Shown in pieces: positions 25,324 through 33,335 of a stretch of 64,000 bases of DNA. Where the stretch lies: positions 1 through 64,000 of the forward strand of contig JAWLFJ010000002.1 of assembly GCA_041685625.1 (NCBI GenBank), given 5' to 3'. Source of the stretch: Albimonas sp041685625. Lineage in GTDB: Bacteria; Pseudomonadota; Alphaproteobacteria; Rhodobacterales; Rhodobacteraceae. Under the pieces are notes generated by a model. It had not been told where the DNA came from. It did not search any database and saw only the letters and a list, made by a program, of their open reading frames with translations. How positions within the stretch are numbered: position 1 is the stretch's first letter; every line of letters begins with the position of its first letter. Position numbers and translations under genes: made by a program.

Positions 25324-26001
25324 TCAGTCCCGGAAGCGCCGGCTCTCCTTGACCACGTCCCAGGCCCACAGCACCTCGCGCAGCCGCGCCTCGTCGTCCC
25401 GCGCGCCGCCGTTCATGTCGGGGTGCAGATCCTTCACCAGCGCGCGGTAGCGCTCGCGCAGCGCGGTGCGGGTGCCGCCCTCCGGCATCCCCAGCGCGTC
25501 GAGGGCCCGCCGCTCGGTGGGCGAGAACCGCGCGGCGGGCGGCGGCGCCGTGGCCACCCGCTCGCCGTCCCGGCCCGGGTTCAGCGTCGCGTTCTCGCCC
25601 AGCACCTCGAAAGGGTCCTCGAAGCCGAAGCGCGCCCAGGCGCGACCCTCGGCATGGCCCGAGCCGGCCGCGTCGGGCGCGCCGGGCTTGCCGAAGCGCC
25701 AGGTGGGCCGGCCCCAGAGCCGGTCGGACTCGACGAAGGCCTCGAAATCCTCCTCCGTCCAGTTGTCGAAGTAGTTCCAAGTCTGATTGTACTCGCGCAC
25801 ATGGTCGAGGCAGAACCACCAGTATTCGTCCAGCCGCTCCGGCGAGCGCGGGGCCCGGTACTGCCCGACCGCGTCGCATCCCTTGCGGTCGCATCGGCGC
25901 CCGCGCGCCTCGAACGCGCCCGACATGCCGCGCCGACGCGTCCGCCGGCGCTTGTCGGCGGAGACGGAGACGTCGTAGTCGAAGGGAGAACGTTGCGGCA
26001 C
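25324..26001 (-). CDS. J-domain (DnaJ-like) co-chaperone
   Basis: A 225-residue protein with a C-terminal J domain. RERYRALVKDLHPDMNGGAR carries the HPD signature that stimulates DnaK ATPase. The N-terminal part has SPFDYDVSVSADKRRRTRRRG and a Cys pair (CDRKGCD), as in a conserved alphaproteobacterial family. I chose a GTG start at 26001 because GGAG lies six bases upstream and the family begins near this point. Divergent from bolA; a J-protein/bolA/cobS/cobT neighbourhood is common in Rhodobacter-like genomes, though other genes intervene here. Confidence 0.85.
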   Translation of the reverse strand: MPQRSPFDYDVSVSADKRRRTRRRGMSGAFEARGRRCDRKGCDAVGQYRAPRSPERLDEYWWFCLDHVREYNQTWNYFDNWTEEDFEAFVESDRLWGRPTWRFGKPGAPDAAGSGHAEGRAWARFGFEDPFEVLGENATLNPGRDGERVATAPPPAARFSPTERRALDALGMPEGGTRTALRERYRALVKDLHPDMNGGARDDEARLREVLWAWDVVKESRRFRD

Positions 26002-26085
26002 CGGGCGCTCCGAAGGGGATCGACGAGTCGGACCCGGAAATCTAGCGTTCCGACCGTGAAGCGAAAGACCCTGAGAGGAGACGCG

Positions 26086-26379
26086 ATGCCGCCCGCAGAC
26101 CCCGCAGAGGGCCCCGTCGCCCGCCGCATGCGCGCCGCGCTCGAGGCCGCCTTCGAGCCCCGGGAACTGGAGATCCGCGACGATTCCGAGCGTCACCGCG
26201 GCCACGGCGGCTGGCGGGAAGGGGGAGAGACGCATTTCCACGTGCGCCTCGTCAGCCCCGTCTTCGACGGCCTGTCGCGGGTCGAGCGCCAGCGCCGCGT
26301 CCACGCCGCCCTCAAGGCCGAACTGGAGGACCGCGTGCACGCGCTCTCGCTCAGCCTTTCCGGAACCGCGGCGCCGTGA
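26086..26379 (+). CDS. bolA: BolA-family protein
   Basis: A 97-residue BolA-fold protein. HFHVRLVSPVFDGLSRVERQ carries the helix-turn-helix-like class signature and the conserved histidine. RVHALSLSLSG ends the domain. BolA proteins pair with monothiol glutaredoxins through a shared [2Fe-2S] cluster and influence iron and stress responses. The ATG at 26086 has GAGAGGAG upstream. Its stop overlaps the start of a small lipoprotein gene (GTGA), so they are coupled. Confidence 0.9.
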   Translation: MPPADPAEGPVARRMRAALEAAFEPRELEIRDDSERHRGHGGWREGGETHFHVRLVSPVFDGLSRVERQRRVHAALKAELEDRVHALSLSLSGTAAP

Positions 26380-26561
26380 AGGCCGCCGCGATCGCGCCGC
26401 TCGTCGCCGCGGCGGTGGCGCTTTCGGGCTGCGTCGCCGCCTCCGTCGCCGGCACGGCCGTCGGCACGGCGGCGAGCGTCGCGGGGACGGCGGCGACGAC
26501 CACCGCGGACGTCGTGGGCGCGGTCGTCGGCGCCGGAGTGGACGTCGTCGCCGACGACTGA
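26376..26561 (+). CDS. small glycine-zipper lipoprotein
   Basis: A 61-residue protein with a GTG start overlapping the bolA stop (GTGA). A hydrophobic leader ends in lipobox VALSGC, so it is probably a lipoprotein. The mature part is a repeated small-residue helix (VAGTAVGTAASVAGTAATT), glycine-zipper-like, which may pack in membranes. No named family is recognised. Coupling with bolA is clear, but a shared function is not. Confidence 0.7.
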   Translation: MKAAAIAPLVAAAVALSGCVAASVAGTAVGTAASVAGTAATTTADVVGAVVGAGVDVVADD

Positions 26562-26579
26562 CGCAGCCGCCGGGCCGTG

Positions 26580-27059
26580 TCAGCGCTCGGCAGGGCCGAG
26601 ACGCGGCGCGTCCGGATCGGGATGAAGCCTTCGGTCCGGGTCGGGATCCGGCGCGGGCGAGAGCCGCAGGGCCGGCTCGCTCCGCAGGGCGGGTTCGGCT
26701 CCGTCGGACGGGCGGGGCGGGGCCCCCCGCGCGAAGGCCCGGCCGGCGGCCTCGTCGGGGTCGGGCGGAGACTCCGCCCTGCGCGGAGCCGTCTCCGGCG
26801 CGGGAACGGCCGCCCCCGCCCGGGGCCGGCGGAACACCAGCACCGTGCGCCATTCCGTGCGCCGCCCGCCGAACCAGCCGGCGCGCTCCTCGCAGGGCAG
26901 GCTCTCGGCCCGCTGGAACTCCCAGCCGTCGACGGCCTCCTCGCCGATCGCGGCCTCGACCGTGCGGGCGAAGGCCTCCGCCCGGCCCTTCACGCCGCGG
27001 AAGCGGCGGGCGCGGTGCGGGGCCGGAACGGCCTTGTATTCCCAAGGGGTCGCGCTCAT
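26580..27059 (-). CDS. DUF4177-like protein with low-complexity tail
   Basis: A 159-residue protein whose first 75 residues (MSATPWEYKAVPAP...VDGWEFQRAESLPC...TVLVFRRP) look like the small DUF4177 beta-domain. The tail is proline/arginine/aspartate-rich, with DPDPDRRLHPDPD near the end. Function is unknown. It begins 25 bases after the gatB stop on the same strand and is probably transcribed with gatB. The tail could be disordered. Confidence 0.7.
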   Translation of the reverse strand: MSATPWEYKAVPAPHRARRFRGVKGRAEAFARTVEAAIGEEAVDGWEFQRAESLPCEERAGWFGGRRTEWRTVLVFRRPRAGAAVPAPETAPRRAESPPDPDEAAGRAFARGAPPRPSDGAEPALRSEPALRLSPAPDPDPDRRLHPDPDAPRLGPAER

Positions 27060-27084
27060 CTCCCGGCCTCCTTCGCCGCGGCCG

Positions 27085-28596
27085 TCACAGGCCCAGCTTC
27101 TCGCGCACCATGGCGTTGACCGCCTTCGGCTCGGCCTTGCCGGCGGTCGCCTTCATCACCTGACCGACGAACCAGCCGGCCATGGAGGGCTTCTCCCGCG
27201 CCTGTTCGGCCTTGTCGGGATTGGCCGCGATCACCTCCTCCACCGCCGCCTCGATGGCGCCGGTGTCGGTGACCTGGCGCATGCCCCGCGCCTCCACGAT
27301 CTCCGCCGGGTCGCCGCCCTCGGACCAGAGGATCTCGAAGAGGTCCTTGGCGATCTTGCCGGAGATCTCGCCCTTGCCGATCAGGTCGATCAGTCCGCCG
27401 AGCCGGGCGGCGGAGACGGGCGAGTCGGCGAGCGCCAGCCCCTCCTTGTTGAGCCGGCCGAACAGCTCGTTGATCGTCCAGTTCGCCGCCTGCTTGCCGT
27501 CGCGCCCGGCCGCCACCGCCTCGAAGAAGTCCGCCGTCTCGCGGTCCGCGGTCAGCACCGAGGCGTCGTATTCGGTCACCCCGAGATCGCGCACGAAGCG
27601 CGCCTTGCGCGCGTCCGGCAGCTCCGGCAGCGAGACGCGCACCGTCTCGATCTCGTCCTCGGAAAGCTCCAGCGGCAACAGGTCCGGATCGGGGAAGTAG
27701 CGGTAGTCGTGCGCCTCCTCCTTGTTGCGCATGGGCCGCGTCTCGCCCTTGCCGGGGTCGTAGAGGCGCGTCTCCTGCACCACCGCGCCGCCGTCCTCGA
27801 GGATCGCGATCTGCCGCTTCGCCTCGAACTCGATCGCCTGCTGGATGAAGCGCATCGAGTTCATGTTCTTGATCTCGCAGCGCGTGCCGAGCCGCGAGGG
27901 ATCGCCCGTCTCCCGAAACCGCTCGTAGTCGCCGGGCCGGCAGACGCTGACGTTGACGTCGGCGCGCAGGCTCCCCTCCTGCATGTTGCCGTCGCAGGTT
28001 CCGAGCCAGCGCAGGATCTGGCGCAGCTTGCGGACGAATTCCGCCGCCTCCTCCGGGCCGCGGATGTCCGGGCGGCTGACGATCTCCATCAGCGCGACGC
28101 CGGTACGGTTGAGGTCCACGAAGCTCTGGGCCGGGTCCATGTCGTGGATCGACTTGCCGGCGTCCTGCTCGAGGTGGATGCGCTCGATCCGGACGCGGCG
28201 CGCGACGCCCGGGCCCATGTCGACCAGCACCTCGCCCTCGCCCACGATCGGGTGCTTGAACTGGCTGATCTGATAGCCCTGCGGCAGGTCCGGGTAGAAG
28301 TAGTTCTTGCGGTCGAACGTCGAACGGCGGCGGATCTCGGCCTTGAGGCCGAGCCCGGTGCGGATCGCCTGCTCGACGCAGAAGGCGTTGATCACCGGCA
28401 GCATCCCCGGCATCGCCGCGTCGACGAGGCTGACGTTGGCGTTCGGCTCGGCGCCGAACCCGGTCGACGCGCCGGAGAACAGCTTCGCGCGGGAGCGCAC
28501 CTGAGCGTGCACCTCCATGCCGATCACGAACTCCCAATCGCCGGTCGCGCCGTGCAGGATCTTGGGCTCGGGATCGGTGTGGACGAGTTCGGCCAT
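27085..28596 (-). CDS. gatB: Asp-tRNA(Asn)/Glu-tRNA(Gln) amidotransferase subunit B
   Basis: GatB (503 residues) activates mischarged Glu-tRNA(Gln) or Asp-tRNA(Asn) with ATP and transfers ammonia from GatA. Visible features are WEFVIGMEVHAQV at the start, the signature FDRKNYFYPDLPQGYQISQ, metal/ATP-site motifs in DLNRTGVALMEIVS, and the C-terminal GatB/YqeY tail ending NAMVREKLGL. It lies apart from gatC and gatA, which are absent here. The ATG at 28596 has a GC-rich leader. Confidence 0.95.
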   Translation of the reverse strand: MAELVHTDPEPKILHGATGDWEFVIGMEVHAQVRSRAKLFSGASTGFGAEPNANVSLVDAAMPGMLPVINAFCVEQAIRTGLGLKAEIRRRSTFDRKNYFYPDLPQGYQISQFKHPIVGEGEVLVDMGPGVARRVRIERIHLEQDAGKSIHDMDPAQSFVDLNRTGVALMEIVSRPDIRGPEEAAEFVRKLRQILRWLGTCDGNMQEGSLRADVNVSVCRPGDYERFRETGDPSRLGTRCEIKNMNSMRFIQQAIEFEAKRQIAILEDGGAVVQETRLYDPGKGETRPMRNKEEAHDYRYFPDPDLLPLELSEDEIETVRVSLPELPDARKARFVRDLGVTEYDASVLTADRETADFFEAVAAGRDGKQAANWTINELFGRLNKEGLALADSPVSAARLGGLIDLIGKGEISGKIAKDLFEILWSEGGDPAEIVEARGMRQVTDTGAIEAAVEEVIAANPDKAEQAREKPSMAGWFVGQVMKATAGKAEPKAVNAMVREKLGL

Positions 28597-28753
28597 GGGC
28601 GGGCTCCGCGGGCGAGGACGGGCGAGGGACGGAGGCCGGCGCCTCCGGGGCGCGGTCTAGCCCGCCCCGCGGCGGATTTCCAGCCGCGCCGCCGCTCTTG
28701 CGCGCCTCGGCGCGCCGCCGCATCTTCGTCTGCCCCGACAAGGAGAGGCGGTC

Positions 28754-29782
28754 ATGTCCGACACCGCAGCCCCGGATCGACGGCGGCGCGGCTCGTCGGC
28801 CGCCCGCCGCGGCGCGTCGACGCCGCCGCGCGCCGGACGGCGGGGGGCGTCGCGGGCGGCGGCGGCGCTGGGGTTGCTGCTCGTCGCGGCGTTCGGGCCC
28901 GCGGCGGCGGACCCGGCGCTGCTCGGCCTCGAGCCCCTCGCGGCGGAGCCCCCGGGCGACGCGCTGGACCGCATCCGCGCCCGCGGCGCGATCCGCCTCG
29001 GCTACCGTCTCGACGCGCCGCCGTTCAGCTACGAGGGGCCGGACGGCGCGCCGGCGGGCCTCGCCGTGCGTCTCTGCGCCGCCGTCGCGCGCACCGTCGC
29101 CGCCGCGGCCGCCGAGCCCTCGGCGGGCGTTCCCGTGGCGGACGTCCCGGGCGACGCGGGGACGCCCCCCACGTTGGAATGGGTGCCGGTCACCGCGACG
29201 GGTCGCTTCGAGGCGCTGGCCGACGGGGTGACCGATCTGCACTGCGGGCCGGCTACGCAGACCCTCGCGCGGCGCCTGCACACGGATTTCTCGATCCCGT
29301 ATTTCGTCGACGGCGCCGGTCTGGTGTTCCGCAAGGGCGGACCGGAGCGCCTCGGCGACCTCACCGACGAGGCGGTGGGCGTGCTCGCCGGCACCACGAC
29401 CGAGACGGTGCTGCGCCGCCTCCTCGCCGAGCGCGCGCCCGAGGCCGAGGCGGTGCGCTATCCGAGCCACGTCGCCGGGCTCGCCGCGCTCGAGCGCGGC
29501 GAGATCGAGGCCTACATGGCCGACCGCTCGATCCTGCTCTATCAGCTCGGCGCGCTGCGCCCCGCGGTCCAGCCGGTGATAGCCGCACGCACCTGGTCGC
29601 GCGAGCCCTACGCCCTCGCGATGCGACGGGGCGAGAGCCGGCTGCGCCTCGCCGTCGACGCCGGCCTCTCGCGCCTCTACGCCTCGGGCGAGATCTACGC
29701 CCTGATCCGCGAAAGCCTCGGACGCGTCGAGATCGGGCGGGACAGCGAGGGGATCTACGAGGTCGTCTCGATCCCCGAATGA
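28754..29782 (+). CDS. amino-acid-type ABC solute-binding protein (SBP family 3)
   Basis: A 342-residue solute-binding protein. A long arginine-rich N region precedes the signal-peptide core (AAAALGLLLVAAFGPAAA). The SBP-3 fold follows: DRIRARGAIRLGYRLDAPPFSY, DGVTDLHCGPATQTLARR and the second lobe VGVLAGTTTETVLRR. It would deliver polar amino acids or related acids to an ABC importer, but no permease or ATPase gene is adjacent. Orphan members may act in sensing. The start follows AAGGAGAGG. Confidence 0.82.
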   Translation: MSDTAAPDRRRRGSSAARRGASTPPRAGRRGASRAAAALGLLLVAAFGPAAADPALLGLEPLAAEPPGDALDRIRARGAIRLGYRLDAPPFSYEGPDGAPAGLAVRLCAAVARTVAAAAAEPSAGVPVADVPGDAGTPPTLEWVPVTATGRFEALADGVTDLHCGPATQTLARRLHTDFSIPYFVDGAGLVFRKGGPERLGDLTDEAVGVLAGTTTETVLRRLLAERAPEAEAVRYPSHVAGLAALERGEIEAYMADRSILLYQLGALRPAVQPVIAARTWSREPYALAMRRGESRLRLAVDAGLSRLYASGEIYALIRESLGRVEIGRDSEGIYEVVSIPE

Positions 29783-29824
29783 CGCCGTCCGCCGTGCCGC
29801 GCCGGACGGCGCTCCGTCCGGGCT

Positions 29825-30607
29825 TCAGCGAAGCGCCTCGAGCGCCGGGCGCAGTCGGGCGCCGAGCTCGAAGCCGCGGCGGCGCGCCGGCAGGTTCGCG
29901 GCGGTGATCATCCCGTCGAGCGTCGACTCCGCCTCGCCGATCCTGGCCGAGGCGTGGGAGACCGCCACCGCCGCGATGCCCGGCGGCTCGAGCGTCGGCA
30001 GTCGCGAGAGGCCCGCCCCGTCGATTCCGATCGCGGCGTCGTTGAAGGCCGCGAAGGCGACGTCGGCCGCCAGCCCGCGCTTCGGATCGCCCCCGATCAG
30101 CCCGCCATGCGAGCCGGTCACGACGATGCGGCCCCGGTCCTCCCGCCGCACCAGCGACACGCTGTCGGCCAGCAGCACCGGACGGCCGCCGATCCGCCGC
30201 TCCCGCCGCGTCTCGGGCAGCGTCGGAAGCACGCCCTCGGGACCGGCGGCCGCGTCCAGCCGCGCCGCGGCCTCCGCGCAGGTCATGCCGGGCGCGACGC
30301 CGAGGGCCTCGGCCGTGCGGTTCGCCGCGGAGATCACGCCGCGCGCCGCCATGTCTTGCGCGTCGCCGATCCGGGCGCTCGCCGCGGCCACCGTGGCGGC
30401 CGCCATGCCGACCGCCTCGAGGGCCCGGATCCCCGCGAATCCGGCCCCGTGCAGCCCGCCTCCCGCATCGGAGAAGATCGCCGCCCGGACTCCCGCCGCG
30501 GAGGCGAGGTGGCCGGCGATGCGCCCGCCATGCGAGCCGCAGATCAGCACGCGCCTGCGGGCGGCAGCGTCCGCCTCGGTGATCGAGTCCAGTCGCAGAG
30601 CCGTCAT
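29825..30607 (-). CDS. unrecognised protein with internal duplication (GSHGG repeats)
   Basis: A 260-residue cytosolic protein of two similar halves (about 17-103 and 158-249). Each half carries GSHGG (24-28; 165-169), an F-x-DA step (45-48; 188-191), a glycine-rich GxxGAG, SARIG[DE]A (77-83; 220-226) and AAN (94-96; 236-238). The linker has one cysteine (C110). The repeated G-S-H-G-G suggests a ligand- or phosphate-binding loop. I know no family name. Its neighbours, a solute-binding protein and a Zur-like gene, give no clear function. Confidence 0.8.
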   Translation of the reverse strand: MTALRLDSITEADAAARRRVLICGSHGGRIAGHLASAAGVRAAIFSDAGGGLHGAGFAGIRALEAVGMAAATVAAASARIGDAQDMAARGVISAANRTAEALGVAPGMTCAEAAARLDAAAGPEGVLPTLPETRRERRIGGRPVLLADSVSLVRREDRGRIVVTGSHGGLIGGDPKRGLAADVAFAAFNDAAIGIDGAGLSRLPTLEPPGIAAVAVSHASARIGEAESTLDGMITAANLPARRRGFELGARLRPALEALR

Positions 30608-30741
30608 CGCGCCCTCTCCCGCCGCGTTTTGCCACGCCGGAGGAAATCCCCCTGATCGGCGCGCGGGGCAAGCGCGGCGCGGGGGGGCGCGCGCCGACGT
30701 CGCTCTGGCGGGAGCGTGGCGGCCGGCATATCCTCGTCTCG

Positions 30742-31221
30742 ATGCATGACGCCGACGCCCCGTTCGCCCCTCACGATCACGCCTCCTGCGCCGAGGCGGC
30801 GATGGCGGCCGCGCGGGCGGCCTGCGCCGAGGCCGGGCTGCGGCTGACCGAGACCCGGGCGCGGGTGCTGGAGATCCTGCTGGAATCCCATGCCGCGCTC
30901 GGCGCCTACGAGGTGCTGGAGCGGCTCCACGCCGAGGGCCGGAGCGCCGCGCCGCCGGTCGCGTATCGGGCGCTGGACTTTCTGGTGGCGAACGGCTTCG
31001 CGCACCGGATCGAGAAGCTCAACGCCTTCGTCGCCTGCGCAAGGCCGCGCGCCGGCGACGCGCCCGCCTTCCTGATCTGCCGGGCCTGCCGGCAGGTGGC
31101 GGAGACCTCCGCCCGGCCGGCGGCGGAGGCGCTGGCGCCGGCGGCGGAGGCGCTGGGCTTCCGGCCCGAGCGGGTGGTGGTCGAGGTCGTGGGGCTCTGC
31201 CCGGCCTGCGCGGCGGGCTGA
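30742..31221 (+). CDS. zur: Fur-family regulator, probably Zur
   Basis: A 159-residue Fur-fold regulator with a winged helix (LRLTETRARVLEILLESHAALGAYEVL) and a C-terminal dimer domain. Two CxxC pairs for structural zinc are present (CRAC and CPAC). The block FVACARPRAGDAPAFLICRACRQVAE is Zur-like. Zur represses zinc-uptake genes when zinc is plentiful. No znuABC genes are in the window, so the assignment rests on the sequence. The ATG at 30742 is followed by a His-rich N terminus. Confidence 0.78.
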   Translation: MHDADAPFAPHDHASCAEAAMAAARAACAEAGLRLTETRARVLEILLESHAALGAYEVLERLHAEGRSAAPPVAYRALDFLVANGFAHRIEKLNAFVACARPRAGDAPAFLICRACRQVAETSARPAAEALAPAAEALGFRPERVVVEVVGLCPACAAG

Positions 31222-31267
31222 GCACGGGGGCCGGTTCGTCCCGGAACGGAGCGGATCGCGTGCCGCG

Positions 31268-31421
31268 AACGTGCAGCCGGGATGCCGCCGCGGTCGGATC
31301 TTCGTGCGGACGCCGCATGGCCGAGATCGGCCATGCGTCGGACGTTCATGCGCCATCCATGTGCCATCCGTCGGACTCCCGTCTGGCTTTCGTGCCGCTT
31401 TCGTGCCGACGTCGTCGGACG
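31268..31421 (-). repeat. dispersed intergenic repeat, copy B (inverted)
   Basis: This element fills much of the 414-base spacer (31222-31635) between converging zur and acyl-CoA synthetase genes. Read on the minus strand it shares words and order with copy A near 25.2 kb: CGGCACGAAAGCGGCACGAA, GTCCGACGGATGGCACATG and GTCCGACGCATGGCCGA. It also has a palindromic GCCGAGATCGGC near 31320. No coding is believed. Confidence 0.55.
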
Positions 31422-31550
31422 CCCGGTCGAGGCCGGCTCCGGGGTCGCGGGCGAGCCGCGACGCCGGTCTCGCACGGCGCAGTTGACGAGGCGTTGCGGC
31501 GGGGCCGCCGAGAGCCGTCCGGAGACTCCGGCGGTGGCGGGGCGTCTCTC

Positions 31551-31573
31551 GCCGATCCGCCCCGCGGATCGGC
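31551..31573. terminator. perfect hairpin, copy 2, between convergent genes
   Basis: GCCGATCCGC pairs perfectly with GCGGATCGGC across a CCC loop (10-base stem). It lies between the zur stop (31221) and the convergent synthetase stop (31636), and nearly duplicates 7861-7883. It probably acts as a terminator or REP-like element. Confidence 0.6.
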
Positions 31574-31635
31574 GGGCGCCGCGCGACGGGCTCGACGCCC
31601 CCGCGCGGCGCCGCGCCGGCCGAAGGGCGCCGCGG

Positions 31636-33189
31636 TCATTCGGGGGCGGGGCCGGGGAAGCTTTCGCGCAGCGCCCGCTTCAGGGCCTTGCCGGTGGGGT
31701 TGCGGGGGATCGCCTCGACGAAGGCGACGCCCTTGGGGCGCTTGAAGCGCGCGAGCCGGCCGTCGCAATGTGCGAGCACCGCCTCCGGCGTCACGCCCTC
31801 CCGCCCGGGGACGACGACGGCGAAGGGGCTCTCGCCCCAGCGCTCGGAGGGCTGGCCGATCACGGCGACGTCGGCGACGTCGGGGTGCGAGAGCAGGACG
31901 TCCTCGACCTCGGCCGGATAGACGTTCTCGCCGCCCGAGATGATCATGTCCTTGATGCGGTCGTGGATGGTCACGAAGCCCTCGGCGTCCATGATCGCGA
32001 CGTCGCCGGTGTGCAGCCAGCCGTCGCGGAGGGTCTCGGCGGTGGCGTCGGGGCGCCTCCAGTAGCCGACCATGTTGTGCGGGCCGCGCACCAGCAGCTC
32101 CCCCGGCTCGCCCGGCGGCAGGTCGCGCCCCTCGGCGTCGACCACGCGCACCTCCGTCAGCAGGTAGCCGCGGCCGGTGGAGCCGGCGCGCTCCACCGCG
32201 TCGGCGCCGCCGATGTAGCAGCCGGGGCCGCAGGTCTCGGTCATGCCGTAGACCTGGTGGATCTCGATCCCGAGGTCGCGATAGGCCTCGATCAGCGTCA
32301 CCGGGACCGGCGCGGCGCCGGAGAGGACGGCGCGGAGCGTCGAGCGGTCCGCCGTGTCGCGGTTCGGCGCCTTCAGCATGAAATTGAGCATCGCGGGGAC
32401 GGCGAGGGTGACGGTGATCCGCTCCCGCTCGATGGCGTCCCACATCCCGGCGGGATCGAAGGTCCGCATCAGGACCGTGGTGACGCCGCGGGTGAGGCCG
32501 CTCGTCAGCGGCGTCAGCGCGCCGATGTGGAACAGGGGCAGGACCACGAGGTTGCGGTCGCGCATGTCCATGTCGGCGGTCAGCGAGACGTTGAGGATCG
32601 CCGCCGCCTTGGTGTCGTGGCTGTGCACGACGCCCTTGGGCCGGCCGGTGGTGCCGGAGGTGTAGACGATGAGGAGCGGGTCCTCGCCGGTGACGTGCGC
32701 GACGGCGGGCGGCGAGTCGGCCGGGCCGGCGCCGAAGCTCGCGGCGTAGGGGCGGCCGAGGCCGGCGGGACCCGAGGGGCTCTCGACCTCGATCCAGCGG
32801 CGGACGGGGAGCGCGCCGGCCTCGCCGGCGACCAGCGCTCCGACCGTCTCGGCGAATTCGCTCTCGAAGATCAGGGTCTCGGCCCCCGCGTCCGCGAGGA
32901 TGAAGGCGAGTTCGGGCGCGGTGAGGCGCCAGTTGAGCGGCACGAGGATCGCGCCGAGGCGGGCGCAGGCGAAGAGCGCGTCGACGAATTCCGGGCCGTT
33001 GTGGAGGAGGAGGGCGACCCGGTCGCCCTTGCCGATCCCTTCGGCCGCCATCGCCGCGGCGACGCGGTCGATGCGGGCGTCGAGCGCGGCGTAGTCGAGG
33101 CGCAGGCCCGAGGCGAGATCGACCAGCGCCTCCTGCCGCGGCGCGATGCGCGCGCGGGCGCGCAGGACCTGTCCGAGCGTGCCGATCAT
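31636..33189 (-). CDS. acyl-CoA synthetase (AMP-forming)
   Basis: A 517-residue adenylate-forming ligase with the P-loop signature IVYTSGTTGRPKGVVHSH. A5-like QVYGMTETCGPG, A7 DGWLHTGDVA, hinge GGENVYPAEVEDVL and C-terminal catalytic lysine segment RNPTGKALKR follow. It activates a carboxylic acid, probably a fatty or aromatic acid, to acyl-CoA. Chain length cannot be read. Divergent from two enolase-superfamily genes, 146 bases apart. Cytosolic or membrane-associated. Confidence 0.9.
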   Translation of the reverse strand: MIGTLGQVLRARARIAPRQEALVDLASGLRLDYAALDARIDRVAAAMAAEGIGKGDRVALLLHNGPEFVDALFACARLGAILVPLNWRLTAPELAFILADAGAETLIFESEFAETVGALVAGEAGALPVRRWIEVESPSGPAGLGRPYAASFGAGPADSPPAVAHVTGEDPLLIVYTSGTTGRPKGVVHSHDTKAAAILNVSLTADMDMRDRNLVVLPLFHIGALTPLTSGLTRGVTTVLMRTFDPAGMWDAIERERITVTLAVPAMLNFMLKAPNRDTADRSTLRAVLSGAAPVPVTLIEAYRDLGIEIHQVYGMTETCGPGCYIGGADAVERAGSTGRGYLLTEVRVVDAEGRDLPPGEPGELLVRGPHNMVGYWRRPDATAETLRDGWLHTGDVAIMDAEGFVTIHDRIKDMIISGGENVYPAEVEDVLLSHPDVADVAVIGQPSERWGESPFAVVVPGREGVTPEAVLAHCDGRLARFKRPKGVAFVEAIPRNPTGKALKRALRESFPGPAPE

Positions 33190-33335
33190 CGTCGTCCTCC
33201 CCTGGTCTTCGGCGAAGCTGGCACGCGGCGGGGTTCGCGGGAAGCGATTTCCGGGCGCTATGGCCTTCGGGCCGGCGAGGGGGCTAGCGTGGCGGCGGAC
33301 CCGTGCGGGAGACGCGGGCGAGAGGGGAGGCCGCC

